The translations under genes were made by a program, and so were the position numbers. The notes beneath the pieces were generated by a model, which saw only the letters and a program-made list of their open reading frames with translations, had not been told where the DNA came from and did not search any database. Shown here in pieces: positions 13,080 through 26,083 of a stretch of 64,000 bases of DNA. The stretch's first letter is position 1; each line of letters starts with the position of its first letter. This stretch comes from Nephromyces sp. MM_2019 (lineage: Eukaryota; Apicomplexa; Aconoidasida; Nephromycida), in assembly GCA_015657535.1 (NCBI GenBank), contig JADHZB010001894.1:109999-173998 (forward strand), given 5' to 3'.

Positions 13080-13373
13080 CTATAATTCCCAAAGAGTTCC
13101 ATCAGTATCAGGAAAGTTTGGGGGCTCAATAGATTCAAATTTTTTTAAGGAGGATGGATCAAAATTTTTAGCGCCCTTATAAAAAGATTCTACGACCTGC
13201 TGATTTAGATCGTCTTTAAGCCTTAAGTGAGAAACTTCTACATATTTACCCGTAAGGAAGAAGTCCTGGAGTACGAGTAAAATTCCAAACAATAGCAGGA
13301 GAATAAAAAAAACCCGAATAGTGGCATTCATAAAGCCCCGCTCCTTAGTTTTAACAGGACGTGATATCTGCAT
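13080..13373 (-). CDS. small single-pass membrane protein, hypothetical
   Basis: A 97-residue open frame with an ATG start. Residues 1-18 are basic (RPVKTKERG). Residues 19-40 are a strong hydrophobic segment (IRVFFILLLLFGILLVL) that would act as an uncleaved signal anchor, giving a type II protein. The remaining 57 residues are soluble and mixed charge, ending in TDGTLWEL. The start sits beside a possible splice acceptor (ccatgcag), so this could instead be the last exon of a longer minus-strand gene. No family was recognised. The basic-then-hydrophobic order and the balanced composition are better than chance frames nearby, but there is no independent support. Confidence 0.45.
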   Translation of the reverse strand: MQISRPVKTKERGFMNATIRVFFILLLLFGILLVLQDFFLTGKYVEVSHLRLKDDLNQQVVESFYKGAKNFDPSSLKKFESIEPPNFPDTDGTLWEL

Positions 13374-15766
13374 GGAAAACGTGAAATGAAGCAGGAATCA
13401 TGAAGTATAAATTCTTTATTGACGATTAAATGCACAGCTGTAATGTATTCGGTACATTATATTAGGCATACCCGTACTCTGAATTCTACCCATAATGATT
13501 AACAGCTAAATTCAAGATCCAATATTATGATCAGAATTGCTGGTAATAAATTTAGAATAAATGAAAAACATAAACAAGGAGTAAAATTAATCAAATTAAA
13601 AAAAATGCTGATAAATATGCAAGGTTTTCAAATATGAGAAAAAAAAAAAATTTTCGGAGCGAGTGGATAAACTTGGATTGAAATACTTGTGGCCAGCCGT
13701 ACCTACACAGGATCTTAAACGGTGAGTCCTTTAAATGCGAACTAAAACGGCTTGAGTAATGGCTGACTGACTCAAAACAGTACATACTTAAATTCAGGAG
13801 AAACCGCTAGAAGAAGCAAAATATGTCAGCATAAATAGAATTTATCTTATAGCTTTTATAGATGCAAATGCGCTGAACCCTATTTAACCTTCAGCATAAA
13901 AAAAGCATAATTGAGGAGTAAAAAGACAGAATCAATAAAGATTATATAGACTTTACCACCACACTGAAATCCGCTCCGCTAGATAAAAGCACTGGATGTC
14001 TAAAGAACAGGTAGTAGCAAAAGGTAGCACAATCAACAAAAACAGCCAGAAACTACGAACTTCAACAAGGGCTCAAATATATCGCCATATTTACGCAGGA
14101 CTTACGTACACACAAAATAAAGCAGGTCCGTCCAAGCTTATGCAACATTTAGGGCACCAGACTCCATAAAAAGTCAGTATCATGATAAAATTAAGAGACA
14201 CGCATATGTATACCTTGAAAAACTTATAGAAGGTTTGAGCGCGAATCAAAGTATTCTCGATGAATAGATTCAGAATCTCAGTATTAAGCAAATTAACAAG
14301 TACCGAACTCAAACAAAACCACTTCCATGAAAAAGCTGTGTAATAAGAGATGCTTAAAGAGTTAATACAAGAGTTGATCCTACACAAAAAAAAACAAGGC
14401 GCTTCTCAGCTAGTAGTCCAAATAACTAAGCATCATCATAAATTTGAAATACAAGTATACAAAGTTACGCCTCTTGAGACGAAGTTAGGACTTGAAGACA
14501 TAGAAATCTAGCAGTACAAGCCTGCCCAGTCATAAAACTATGCCACCAGGTAAGTTATTCAAATAAGCAAACAGAGATGCAATTATTGGTAAATGAAATA
14601 GCTCCGATAAAATTTTTTTGCTAACCCAGGCAGAAAACAGACTCCAGTTACTGGAAGATGGTGAAGCTTGTGTGTTAGTAACACAGAAAATCTGAAAGGC
14701 AAAAGCTAGATAAGCTTAATCTCATCCTGGCCAAAAAAATAGATAAAAATTTCTTTAGTATACATATTTGTTTTTTATAGCTACCTCGATGAAACACCAA
14801 CATCTTGGTGGATTCACTCTAACAAAAAAACAGCCTGGGCTGAGATGTTGAACAAGAAGTCGAGGAACATACAGGGAATATTTCACTTATAAACTTTGTC
14901 AACTGCTGTTTAAATTCTTCATTGAAATAACAGCTTTAAAGCGATATAAAAAAAATTGAACCTGGTAGTTTTTTAACATATCAAAAACACTTTTATGTAT
15001 GGCTTGGCTGTCTTCCTAAAACCACTACATTATGGCCACTGTAGCATAACAGTCACATATTACGTTGATTTGTGCGTCATTTACTGCCCTCAAAAAGGCA
15101 AAAGAAAGGCAACTGACAGGAAAACCCGAAACAGCCAAGAGACAGCAGGAAAGCTCCAGAGGCGATTTATGCAGTCTTCAACCCGGAGACTTTTTATAAA
15201 ACCAAAACACAATTCAAAATAGAACTTTCTTAACTAATTGTAAGGCAAAATACTCATGAAGTTAGAACCGAAAACCAGAGATACGCTAAAATTTTAAGCA
15301 TGCACTTGTACCAAAGCGAATCAACCGTTTCACATGGAAAGCCTTGCAGGCATTTTCCTCCAAACGGAGGCTTGAAAAAAGCATGAAGAGAATAACTGCA
15401 AGCTTGAAATTTAAGATAAAATAGCATAAAACCGCCACATAAGTGGCGCTACCCAAATGGAATAGCGGGTATACCGAAAAAAATAATTGATAAAAACAGC
15501 TTAAATGAATTAAATTCTTCAAAGAACCATCATTTCTAGTCTATATTACCAAGTTAAGTTAAATATTGTAACAAGAACTTGCAGAATCGCCTTTGGTATA
15601 TCATCACCAACATGTAGCATTAATCCAGGGGATCTTCCCGGGAGCTTGCATGGCAATGCAAAATGTCTGCCCAAAAGATCGACTAAACGACACAACTTTT
15701 ATCATATAATTAGAATTTGCTGCTGTATTTCGTTATCCTTGCATATCTTAAGCTAAGCTAACGAGG
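13374..15766. other. intergenic, nothing supported
   Basis: AT-rich sequence with frames on both strands (for example 14091-14387 minus and 14995-15222 plus). Their composition is hydrophobic or lysine-rich as expected from AT-rich DNA, and they lack paired splice sites. This is the 3' flank of the Sec12/PREB gene. No repeat array or RNA gene was recognised. Confidence 0.4.
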
Positions 15767-18700
15767 CTATTCATCTAAAGCTAGCGAAGCTAAAAGCAGT
15801 AATAAACCACCAGATACTAATAATGTTCCGCTCGTACTCCGTAGGCTACCTATATATCCGTTAATTAAGTGTGTGAAAGCGACGCACAGAGATAACAATT
15901 TCGCCGATAAAACGCTTTCCAGCTGAAAAATACTGGAGAAGAAGATTTCCTGCTTTTGGCCCATGCAAATTAGATGATGCTCCGCATAACAAAACAATTC
16001 TACCAGCAAGTAAGCTAAAAAATTCAGCATCGAAATCAAGAAAGGGAATTTCATCGCAAACAACACATTTGAAGTGTGGAGAGCGCTTAAAATTTCATTT
16101 AAAGTAGAAGCTTATAAAGTACCGTTGATTGTAAACCCTGCATATTCCAGAGGAGAAACCAATCGCAAACATAGCTCCATCATGGCTGTATTTGTGAACA
16201 GAAACATACATAATTATTCTTTATTCGAAAAATATTACTTGTGTTCTCTCCTCAGTTACTTTGCCTCTCAAGGCGTTTCTTTCCGATGAATCCACACCTT
16301 TGGGGCTCTATAGAGTATCCTTTCATCAAAGGCTAGCTAGTTTCAAAAGTATCGCTGGTCTTTTGCTATGCAATAGGCTACATTACCTATCACTATAAAA
16401 GATTAAGAGGAGAAGCAAAAGCAGCGCACAAGGAAAAACCATCCATAGTAAAGGAAATTTAGTTCCTATCTTTCCTCAAGCCATGACTTCGCAATCACGC
16501 TGGGATTATCACAAAAAAGGCATCCCAAGCATTCTTATTACCTTAATCCAAACATTAAAAATATAAGTAATCAAAAGTCGTTTATAGTTACCTAATTGAA
16601 AGAGCACTGCATGGACTGGGCCCAAGATATATAACCTTAGCTTGCTTTAGTCCTCCTTCTCTAGCCTCCACAGATATATCCCTGAAGAAAAAAAAATTTT
16701 AAAAGCAGAAAAAAAGATACAATTTAAAGGCAAATTATAACTGATAAAGCTGATACACTCAAAGGGGGTGGCAAAAAATAGGAGAATGCGCGAAAGGAGT
16801 AGATAAAGAGGACTTGTGAGGAATTCTGAAGGGATATTTCACCCTCATATAACTTATCCGTAGTGGTCATGGATGCCTATACTTCAAATTCTATCTACAA
16901 TAGATTTTTCAAAAACGTAGCAAGAAGGCGCTAGCTACGAATTTCAAGCATATATCTATATACACCAAGATTCATAGGCCCAAGAAATAGCTTCGTAAGC
17001 CATCTAATATCTAAAAGACAGATATCTTCAGTCGATTCGTACATAAGCCTCTAAGCAATTCCTAAAAGAGCACATCGAGGAGTAATTAAAAATTTTTCTT
17101 TTTAAAACAGTAGCACTAATAATTTACCAAATTAGTAGCAACGCATCAAAACCAAAAAGTTTATTTTCCCATATGTTGTTTCATACCAAATGACAGCATA
17201 GCAACTCCCTTTTGAAGAGTGTCCAACTGCAAGAAGACGCTCCGGGATCACTGAACTTGCTGACTTCCCTGGAGCAAAAAATCTATAAAAAAAAAGATAT
17301 AAAACAGAAGCAATGATTTTGAATCTTAAGTTGCGCCGCAGTCTCAGCTTAATGCTCAAAGACCGGCGCACACAAGAGCTAAAGAGTTTTATTACAAAAC
17401 GCGTAAAAATACACAAACTCTTCCAGGGCAATAATAAAACTTGAGCAAAGCAGAGCTGAGTTTGAGATTTTCATTGAACTAGAGAAACTCAACAAAAGTT
17501 TTTGCAATAAAATTTGCACATATTGTCTGGATTACATATGTGTAGACTAACCTGGCAGTGACGAATTACTCGTTAATTAAAGCACAGCATATATTTTGAC
17601 ATACGCAAGACTTTGTTATTAATTCAGGATAGCATATATATTCAACAAGGACTCATACAAGAATATTAAAGGTAAAGGGTCGTGCAAAAAAGTGCTTGCT
17701 CAAGTATAAAGATTAAGCCATGACACAGGCAAACTCATTCATTAACAAACGTGGCATGACGTGCAGAAAAAATTGCAAAAATATCTATAATAGCATACAC
17801 ATATATCTTTATACTATAGATAAGCACGCACACACTCATCTATGACTTGTAGAGAAACCGGAAAAAAATACTTTTATGCACACACATCTATACACTATAG
17901 AGAAGCACACACTAGTCTGTAAGGTTTCGCACCCTTGTCTCAGTTAATTAGACTCGCTTAACGCCCGAGACAGGGGAAAATGAAAGCGAATAATCCTTCT
18001 AAAATATTACTCGCCCTTCAGATATTATTTTCTTATAATGATATATATAAATTCGCATACCATTTAGTATGATTTGGTTGCTTAAGATATCGTAAAATTA
18101 TTGCTTTAGGTTAACAGTCAAAATTCTTCCATCTTACAAGTTAGTGATGTTTGCTAATACTGTCTGCAAGGTGAATTTTAAGAGCTTATATAAAGGCTGA
18201 CTAGCTAAAGCACACCAAGGCAGTAATGACTAATGATGCAGCAAGATGTGTCTCAGTTGAACGTGAAGTTTCTAGACTTGTGTTTCCTGGCTGGGACACA
18301 CACTATTCTATGCGCAATAATTGAGGACTCCGCTAAAGCTACCAAAACCGGATATTCTTAGGCTTAATAATAGAGCTGAAGCTAGGCTTTAACGCCAAAA
18401 AGCACTTACTTGCAGCAGCGAATCATCAAATCTTCATCACTGCCCCTCTTTGATATTTTCGGAACCTAAAAAAGAAGAAAGCGTGGGGGGCTTTTATATT
18501 CAACAAGGAGGGTTTTGCCACAGAGTGCAAAACAATTTGACATCTCATAGATGGCAGTAGAGCTAGTTAAATGCCTTTTAAAACAGATTTCATAAATAAT
18601 AAAAAACAGCAATTTTCAAGAATATCAACTGAAATCTTCACGCTAAAAAGGCGGTTTTTTCGGCTTAATCCAAAAGGAAACTGCTACTAAAAAAATGACA

Positions 18701-21700
18701 ACCATACACCGGAACATCACCCACTAAGGAAATTTGGGGATTTGGCTGCAAGTATTATCAGATATCATTCATCAGCATTTTTCATTAAAATTATTAAAGG
18801 CTTAGAAAAGCTTATTAAAAGAGAAAAAACAGAATGTCCAATTCGTCTTTATCATCTCTTTTTTTTAGAGCTCATGCTTATCTTTTTAAAACACTAAATA
18901 TGTTCTATCTATCTTCGTTTGTAATAAACATTATTCAGATATTATCTTTTTTAGCAACATAAAGCTCTAAAAATATTTTTATGGTTTAATTTCTTAAATT
19001 CTTTACAAAACACAGCGTATACTAGGAAATAAAAAGATCTACGCGAGCTAGACGCAGGAGATAAACAGAGCAAAAATTTCTCCAAAAAAGTTAGTTTTAA
19101 TGTATAGAAAGAAAGCCACGAAGCAATTGTCGCCATGTAGCAAAATCAGAAAAAACTTAAAAAAAAAAGGTATGATAGCTTAAAAAAAGATCTTAACAAG
19201 GCAAAAACCTATTTTTGCCCTAGTAAAATTAAAATCATATTTTTCAAACAACATCATGTTTAACTTTTTTTCCAAAATAAAGCGATTTCAAGATGGAAAA
19301 CCCTAACTTTCTCCGAAAGAAAGTACAAGGGATTAAGTAACACATAGTAAAAAAAAGCCGTAAATTTGAGCTTCTATGAAAAAATAATGCGACATAAGCG
19401 ACTGCAGCATAGATAGCGATATCCTTTTTAAAGTCGAAAAAAACAGCGCAATACAAGAGAGAAACAAACTCAAACTCTAGTCTTCAACACAGCAAAGTAA
19501 GCTGAAAAAAACCCACCAAAACTTACTAGACGTTGAATGAGAGCTCCGGTTTTCAAGTTCCAAATCAAGCACTTAAAATCAGTAGCGCATGAAGCCACCT
19601 AAAAGAAGGTATGAATGAACTCAAGTAACCAAGGCAAAAAACAAGTAAAGGAAGATACAAAGCGAATAAGGAAAATCATATACTTGGTGTGTGTGTAGCC
19701 ACATATTCCTTTAGGTGCTTCCTCTAACAGAATAATATTCCAACTGTAGCGTAGGAACCTAGTAAAAATATGCACCGATACTTCTGCTATGAAGCCTTTC
19801 TATTGGCACAGTGCTATACTTCTTGGGAAACAGACATTTCTTATATATAGCTAAAAAGCCTGCATCTTGTCTTAAAATGACTATCAAAAAAGATGAAAAA
19901 AATACTAATTTTCATGCTGAAAAAAAAGAAAGTCAAATGTGTGTATAAATGAAAATATCAAAGTAGATCAGTAGACCTAGTATTTCCAATACATCATATA
20001 CATATATCAAATAAATACGTGTCCGAACGTAGTGTCTATACAAATGAATGAATTCTCACACGTCTTTGCATGTCAGTAACGATTAATTTTGCTAAAGCTT
20101 TCAAACTTTCAGCATTCACTGCAGTATTTACATCGCTGGTAACGCTTTATTAAAAGCTCAAAAATAGATTAGTATTGGAACGACACCTGCATTCTTCTGG
20201 GTTATAATATAACACACACAATCTTTGCGTAATCAGCCTCAATTTTAGCTTGAATTATTTATTCCATCTTAGTTTAATAAATAAGATAAGCAGACACAGG
20301 CAAGAGAGGAGTTAAAAGTTGTAAACACTCAGCATAAAGTTTGAGTAAAGAAAACAAAAAATGGTTAGAACAATAAGCCAAATTTAACCAGTGTTAATCT
20401 TGCTTATTCAGATAAAAGGCCTCACAGGTGAAAACTGACACAAATTTTAAGGCTTGCAGCATTTGCATGCTCACTAGATGTGAACAGTCAAGCTACGAAA
20501 GTTTTGGCATTGAAAAATCCTCCAAAATCATACGTGGAAAAAAAATTCATAAATTATTACAAAAAGGAGATCAAGCGAATTATAAAGGTAAGCACTATGA
20601 AAATCGATTTCTTGGGAGCCGGAGTTAGCAGGAAAAAAAGGCAGAAAAATACCAGAAGTGACTCTCTGTTGATGCTGCAATCCTTAATCTCACCACTATG
20701 CCCTGTAAACTCATGCAATAACTGAATATCCTGCAGCAATTAGGATGGATAAGTTTAGTTAAAATTAGCTTATATTATAGCAAAAGAAGATATTTTTGAG
20801 CTTTAAATTTTCGAAAAAAATCGAATCTCGTGGCACTATAATTTGAAGACAAAAGATAGATGTTTTTGATAAATCCAATTGGGATAAATATATCGAAATT
20901 CGACATCAGGGTTTGCTCATCCAACAAAAACTTAATAAGAAAAAAACAATACTGCAGCGCCAATCAACATACTGAGAGCTTCTTAAGCGGAAAAAAGTGA
21001 ACAAATGAGTGAGAGAAAAGGCTTTGAAGTTTTTTTCAACTCACACACAGCTCGTAAACTATATTATTTACAGACGTTAAAAAGCATAATCTTTAGGATT
21101 TAGGCTAAATTAGTCGTGCAGGAGGCGCTGCAAACACAGAATTTCGATGCAAGAAGAAATTGCTCGTTTTTCGAGATAATAGCAACATGCTTAAGTTGGT
21201 GGAAGCTATTATTTTCAATGTGCTTGCCGAGAAACACGTAGAAGCACATAAAAGTGCAAAAGGCTCCGTGAGCGTAATCTGTTACCCTCGAAAGGAAACT
21301 CATACTTTCAAGTCAAAAATATATGCCGCTTCTAGTCATATATAGCATGCAACACTCAACTTTACTGCTAGCATCCCAGCATTATACCACAATTTCAAGC
21401 GGCTCTTTTGTGTTTGCGACACTCACGCACACTGAAACTACCCTTTTTCTCGTGCGAATGACGCTCGCACACATTTAAGCCAAAGTGAATATTTTAATAT
21501 GCTGCTAAAAATTAGGATCAGAAAATTACATCCTCAAAAATGCTTAACATTGTTCAGGCAAACCAAACACCACTTTGAATCAAAAAATGTAGCATACAGG
21601 AAAAAACGCACTTCAGCAATTCCAAAGATAATGATATCACTAATAATAGAGGGACTGCAGCAATCACTCAAGAATAGATTTCTCAATTTCTCAATGTATT

Positions 21701-24700
21701 AACAACCAGTACCATGGCTAAATGGGGTTTAAATTCAGCCCAAATAATGGTAAATAGCCAGCAAATGATATTGGAATCTACGAAAACGAAGGAAAAACTT
21801 GCCTTGATTAATAGAATTTTCATAAAAAATTGGCTTAATGAAAGGATTAGATGTAGTCATACCAGCTGTCAAAAAATTGCTGTTAGATATGGAAGAAAGA
21901 TGAAATAATCAGATAAATTTATCGTAGAAAAAGGTTAGAAACCTAGGTAATACTTTATGAAAAAAAAATTACCTTTGCCTCATCATACCTTAGAGAAGGC
22001 ATGCCCTTACTTTCAAAGCCCAAAGAATGCTTTTTCCCTCCTTCTCGGTCGAAACTTGAAGCACCTTCAGCACTATCAGAAATGCCAGGTTTTTCTGTGT
22101 GTACTAATGGAATACTCCAAACTCTGCGTAGAAAAATAGTAAAAAAATTCATCATCGGCACTAATTGCCTGGCTTCGCTTCAGAGGCAGGGAGCTGAAAT
22201 TTGCTAATTAAATACTTTAGAATATAATTTAACATTATAAAACGAGTGTTCTCAAATAGAGAAGGGCATTAAGGAAGAAAATCAGCAAAGATAAAACAAA
22301 AGCAGTTTTTACCATCGAAAACACGGTAATAGAGATATGAGTGAAGATAAGGGTTTTTGTGAGGGGGTGAGAGGGGGGGCCAAAATACTACTGAAGATGG
22401 TAGAAAATACAACTAAAGATGGCAGAAAATACTACCGAAGATAGCATATTATAGATTCGTATACAATTGACAGCTTCCAAACATTTTGCATTGCAATTAC
22501 ATATATTTATAAGTAAATCAAGACTACGAAACGTGAAATAAATAACATAAATTCAAGCTAACCTTCCTATATATTATCAGAAATACATTATGAATTTCAT
22601 GGTAACGTATGCAAAATTGTGGAAATATTACCTCTAATTTTACTTTTATCGCTTTCAGATATTTTTGTATTATGATCTGATACCATCTTTATAAATACAT
22701 CTTTTATAAAAAACATCAGAAAACAGCGTATCCTCGCAAAGAAGATATATTTCGACAAAGTACACAAACAAATGAGAGAAATTATCAGAGAAATATCGTT
22801 TCTACAGTGAAGACAAAGCCGATGAACCTTTACCATAACGTAATTGGTTGCAGCGAGTTATTTCGATAAAATACTACATAACATGTGGAAACTGAACCCC
22901 AAGGCCTAGACGAAGCATTTCAAGGATACTGCTAGGAAAGCCAGAGTTAGCAATCTTCCTCAGTGCATTTTTGAACACAAAGATTTCGAGATGCAACTGC
23001 ACAAAATAGACTTTAAACTATAAAAGGTGAATATTGATCTTCAATAAGACGATTACAGGTATAAGAAAAAATGAGGGTTTTCTTGGAGAAATGGATACTT
23101 TTTAATCAAAAATTAACAATAAAACATCAAATAAGCAAGAATTTAGGCGTTTTCCCGTTTCAAATTTATAAATTAGCAGATCAAATCAGCAATCATAGGT
23201 AAAAGTACATTCAAATAGCAGGACCTGCAAAATAAAAATGAAAAAAACAAGGTTCTTTCATCAAATTATCTGCACATTGCCAACGATATTAAAGTAGAAA
23301 GAAAAGTACCTTAATTTATGGTCTGTACCTCCAGCAACTAACGCCTCTCCCGATGGGGCAAAGCGAACGACCTACGGATCAACACTTTGGGAGCCAAAAT
23401 TATGACTGAAGAATCTGTTTAGCCTACTAAAAGTAACTTAATTAGTTATGCAACCTTAAAAACTGAAGACCTCTATCGTTATAGCGTCATGTAGCGTCTT
23501 TTCATGCAAATAATAACGAAAAAAATTGAAGTGGAAGAATAAAAGGCTACGGGGTCCATTTTTTTGGAGGATTAATTCTAGAGGAGCTGAGAAATATAAC
23601 CGGAAAAACTCGTGAGCAAAACAAGATAATTAACATTTTGCATACAAATTTAAAAGCTGCAATTAAAAGGTATTAAGATCACGTTATTGAAATAGAAAGT
23701 AAAAAGTTCCAAAGAGAGACTTTCTAGTACAGTTGCATTCGAAAATATTTTCAAAATAGGAAGTAGTTTGTTGAAGTTACAACCCCATTTTCGATCCATA
23801 GAGTGAGTTGAAACTAGATTATACGTTTAGATATTAACTACAATGAGAATAGCAACTTGGAAGATTAATTCCATAATGTTTAGATTGGGTTTACTCGAAC
23901 GGTCTGTTGTTCAATCCGAGCCAGATGTTATTTTTTTTTGAGGTTTTTATCAAAGTAAACGCAGCTCGATTAACTAGATTCATGGTGGATAAAATATCAG
24001 CGAAAGAGCTCGAAAATTCATGAATATATTGTTGAGATCGCCAAAACAGCACCTAAAACTTGCAAAGCAATTTTTCCTCAATAGCTAATCCATTTGATTA
24101 AGTTATAAGTGGTTAGACGCTTTCTATGAAGCTTTTATAAAGTTATAACCTGCAAATAGTGGTTTCTGCGCCTTCTTCCGTCATTATCCAGAGTTACTTG
24201 GAACTGATTCAAGATTTTAGGCCTTAAAATAAGATGAAATCAAAAAATGGAGAAAACAGGCAATCGATTTATGTTTTTGCAAGTGAAGAAGCATAAATTA
24301 TGGCAAGAGCTGCCGGGTTTTCAACAAGTAAAAATATATCCAAGCCAATACATTAGCTATGGATAAGCTGGCAAGCAATTTATGTGATTGCAGCAATAAT
24401 AGCAGCTGAAGAAAAAACTTCAAAAGTTGCTGCCCTCCGTATAAAACATAAAAATAAACCACAATCTAGATTCTAGCACTTTTACACCTTCTTCCTCAAA
24501 GAGATTTGGTGATCTTAATGCTTCTTTAGAGAGTAATAACATAGCTATACACTACTAGTATGCGAGATTTTTCTGCCTACCCGAGAAAAAAATTATATTA
24601 CTGCAACCTATAAGCTCCTTAAAAAATACAAACCTAAATTCCGAAACAAATATCATTCTAGTATATCATCGTAAGAGCACCTTGATAAATTACTAATGTG

Positions 24701-26083
24701 ATTTTTTCATCCACCATTTGCTTCTTCACCTCAATTCAGGAATATAAAATAATGCAACCCTACACTTACCGAAAGGCAGGTACAAAAAGAGTGAGACAGC
24801 TTTTACCATTAAAAATATCGTTTTAGGAAGATGATACGTCAAAATATATATTCCAAATGCATTAATTTTTATATGCTCAGCACCCACGTAATCCTAATTT
24901 ATTCATGCTTTGCTTTCTCAGCATTTAAGCCAAGATATACCCATACTCACTATTTGTGCAAACTACAATTTATATCTAAAAAATCTTCAATTGCTCTGAA
25001 AATTTTTTTTGGAATATTTTAAACAGGCAGACACATGAATTATCAGAGCTACTACAAAAACAATATAATTTCGGGAAAACCAAAAATCATAATTCAAGCG
25101 ATATTTAGCGCACTACAAAGGAGTTTCCTTCTGTACTCAGATCTGCTTCATTAGTGTATACCTGCTAGTAACTCGCACATAATTTTACGTGTTCTTCGCT
25201 ATATAATTTAGAAGCATAAGGACTTGGTTGATAGCGTGGAATAAACAAGGAAACTCGATATAATAGCATTTTCAAACCTCCACATAAGTTTTTTTCACGC
25301 ATTAAATCCATTGGGCTAACCCGTAAGTAGCATCAATATCGAAGAATATGATTTTATCCTTTACTATTCCAGCCCAAATATTTGCCTGAGATCAAAAAAT
25401 AATTTGGAGTCATGATATTACAAGTGAAACGCAGCTTCAGTAACAAAAAAAGCCGTACGAATTGAGCTTTAAAAAACACTGTCAAACACTCTGTAGCTGA
25501 GAGGCTTATCAGCATTTTCCAGAGGATGGGGAGAAAGCAGATTGTATACTTTGATGAGAAGAGCCAAGAAGAGTAGCTTCTTTCGTTGATAATCCGAAAA
25601 AATATCGCGGCGCTAAAAAATCTTCAAAAATTATGAATTTTTACATTACTGGTTCTACAAAGTAAGATGTGAAGCTTACGAGGCATGCAATGATATCGAC
25701 AATATATAAAAGGGAAAGAAGTGATAATGTCTTTCATAAGTTGATAACGTCTACCCCTGATTAATTACAGTGCATTACCCGGAAAGAGTGGACTATGGAG
25801 TCCAGTACTCCACCAAACTCAGTGGAAACGCAGATTTTCTCAATGCTATTCTTCTTGGGGCAGTACAAATGGATTTCCTGCGATAAAATTATATGGCCAC
25901 AATAATTACCTTTATGCTAGGCAATGGTGACAACCTCAGCGAAAAAAAATTCGCATATTGTAGCATTACGCAGACATGAGAATACACATTAAGCAAACTA
26001 TAGCTTACCAGGCAATCCTCGATTCCATAGTTGCTGCCACCTCCTCCACCGGCAGTTAGTATATACTGAGAGTTGCAGGCTAT
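15767..26083 (-). CDS. SEC12: Sec12/PREB-like Sar1 exchange factor, start exon missing
   Basis: An ER membrane protein that would load Sar1 with GTP to start COPII coat assembly. Exons in transcript order: 26009-26083, 25779-25877, 25117-25161, 23310-23371, 21973-22123, 20653-20730, 19527-19598, 18410-18465, 16592-16681, 16260-16297 and 15767-16014. Every junction keeps phase. The first exon carries ILTAGGGGGSNYGIEDCL, the Gly-rich loop typical of Sec12/PREB. The next ends in GGVLDSIVHSFR. Then come propeller blades: VVRFAPSGEALVAGGTD, RVWSIPLVHTEKPG, LLHEFTGHSGEIKD, VASCATDFKCLIWNL. The last exon ends in a hydrophobic anchor (TLLVSGGLLLLLASLALDE), fitting the family's tail-anchored, short-lumen topology. 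The 21973-22123 exon inserts a Ser/Lys-rich loop of about 35 residues. Weakest exons: 25117-25161 and 16260-16297. The ATG exon lies above 26083 and was not found; another exon may lie between 25117 and 25779. Introns run from about 140 to 1800 nt. Confidence 0.85.
17932..17976. other. nested inverted repeat inside a Sec12 intron
   Basis: The arms cccttgtctc (17932-17941) and gagacagggg (17967-17976) pair over 10 bases with one G-T. Inside them gttaa (17943-17947) pairs with ttaac (17959-17963). The hairpin is GC-richer than its AT-rich surroundings. It may be a structured intronic RNA or a chance palindrome. It matched no RNA family that I know. Confidence 0.45.
22382..22446. repeat. 22-bp tandem repeat, three copies
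   Basis: Three head-to-tail copies of a 22-bp unit begin at 22382, 22404 and 22426, each opening with aaaata and containing aagat. They follow a G-rich run (22362-22380) and lie in a Sec12 intron. Confidence 0.8.
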
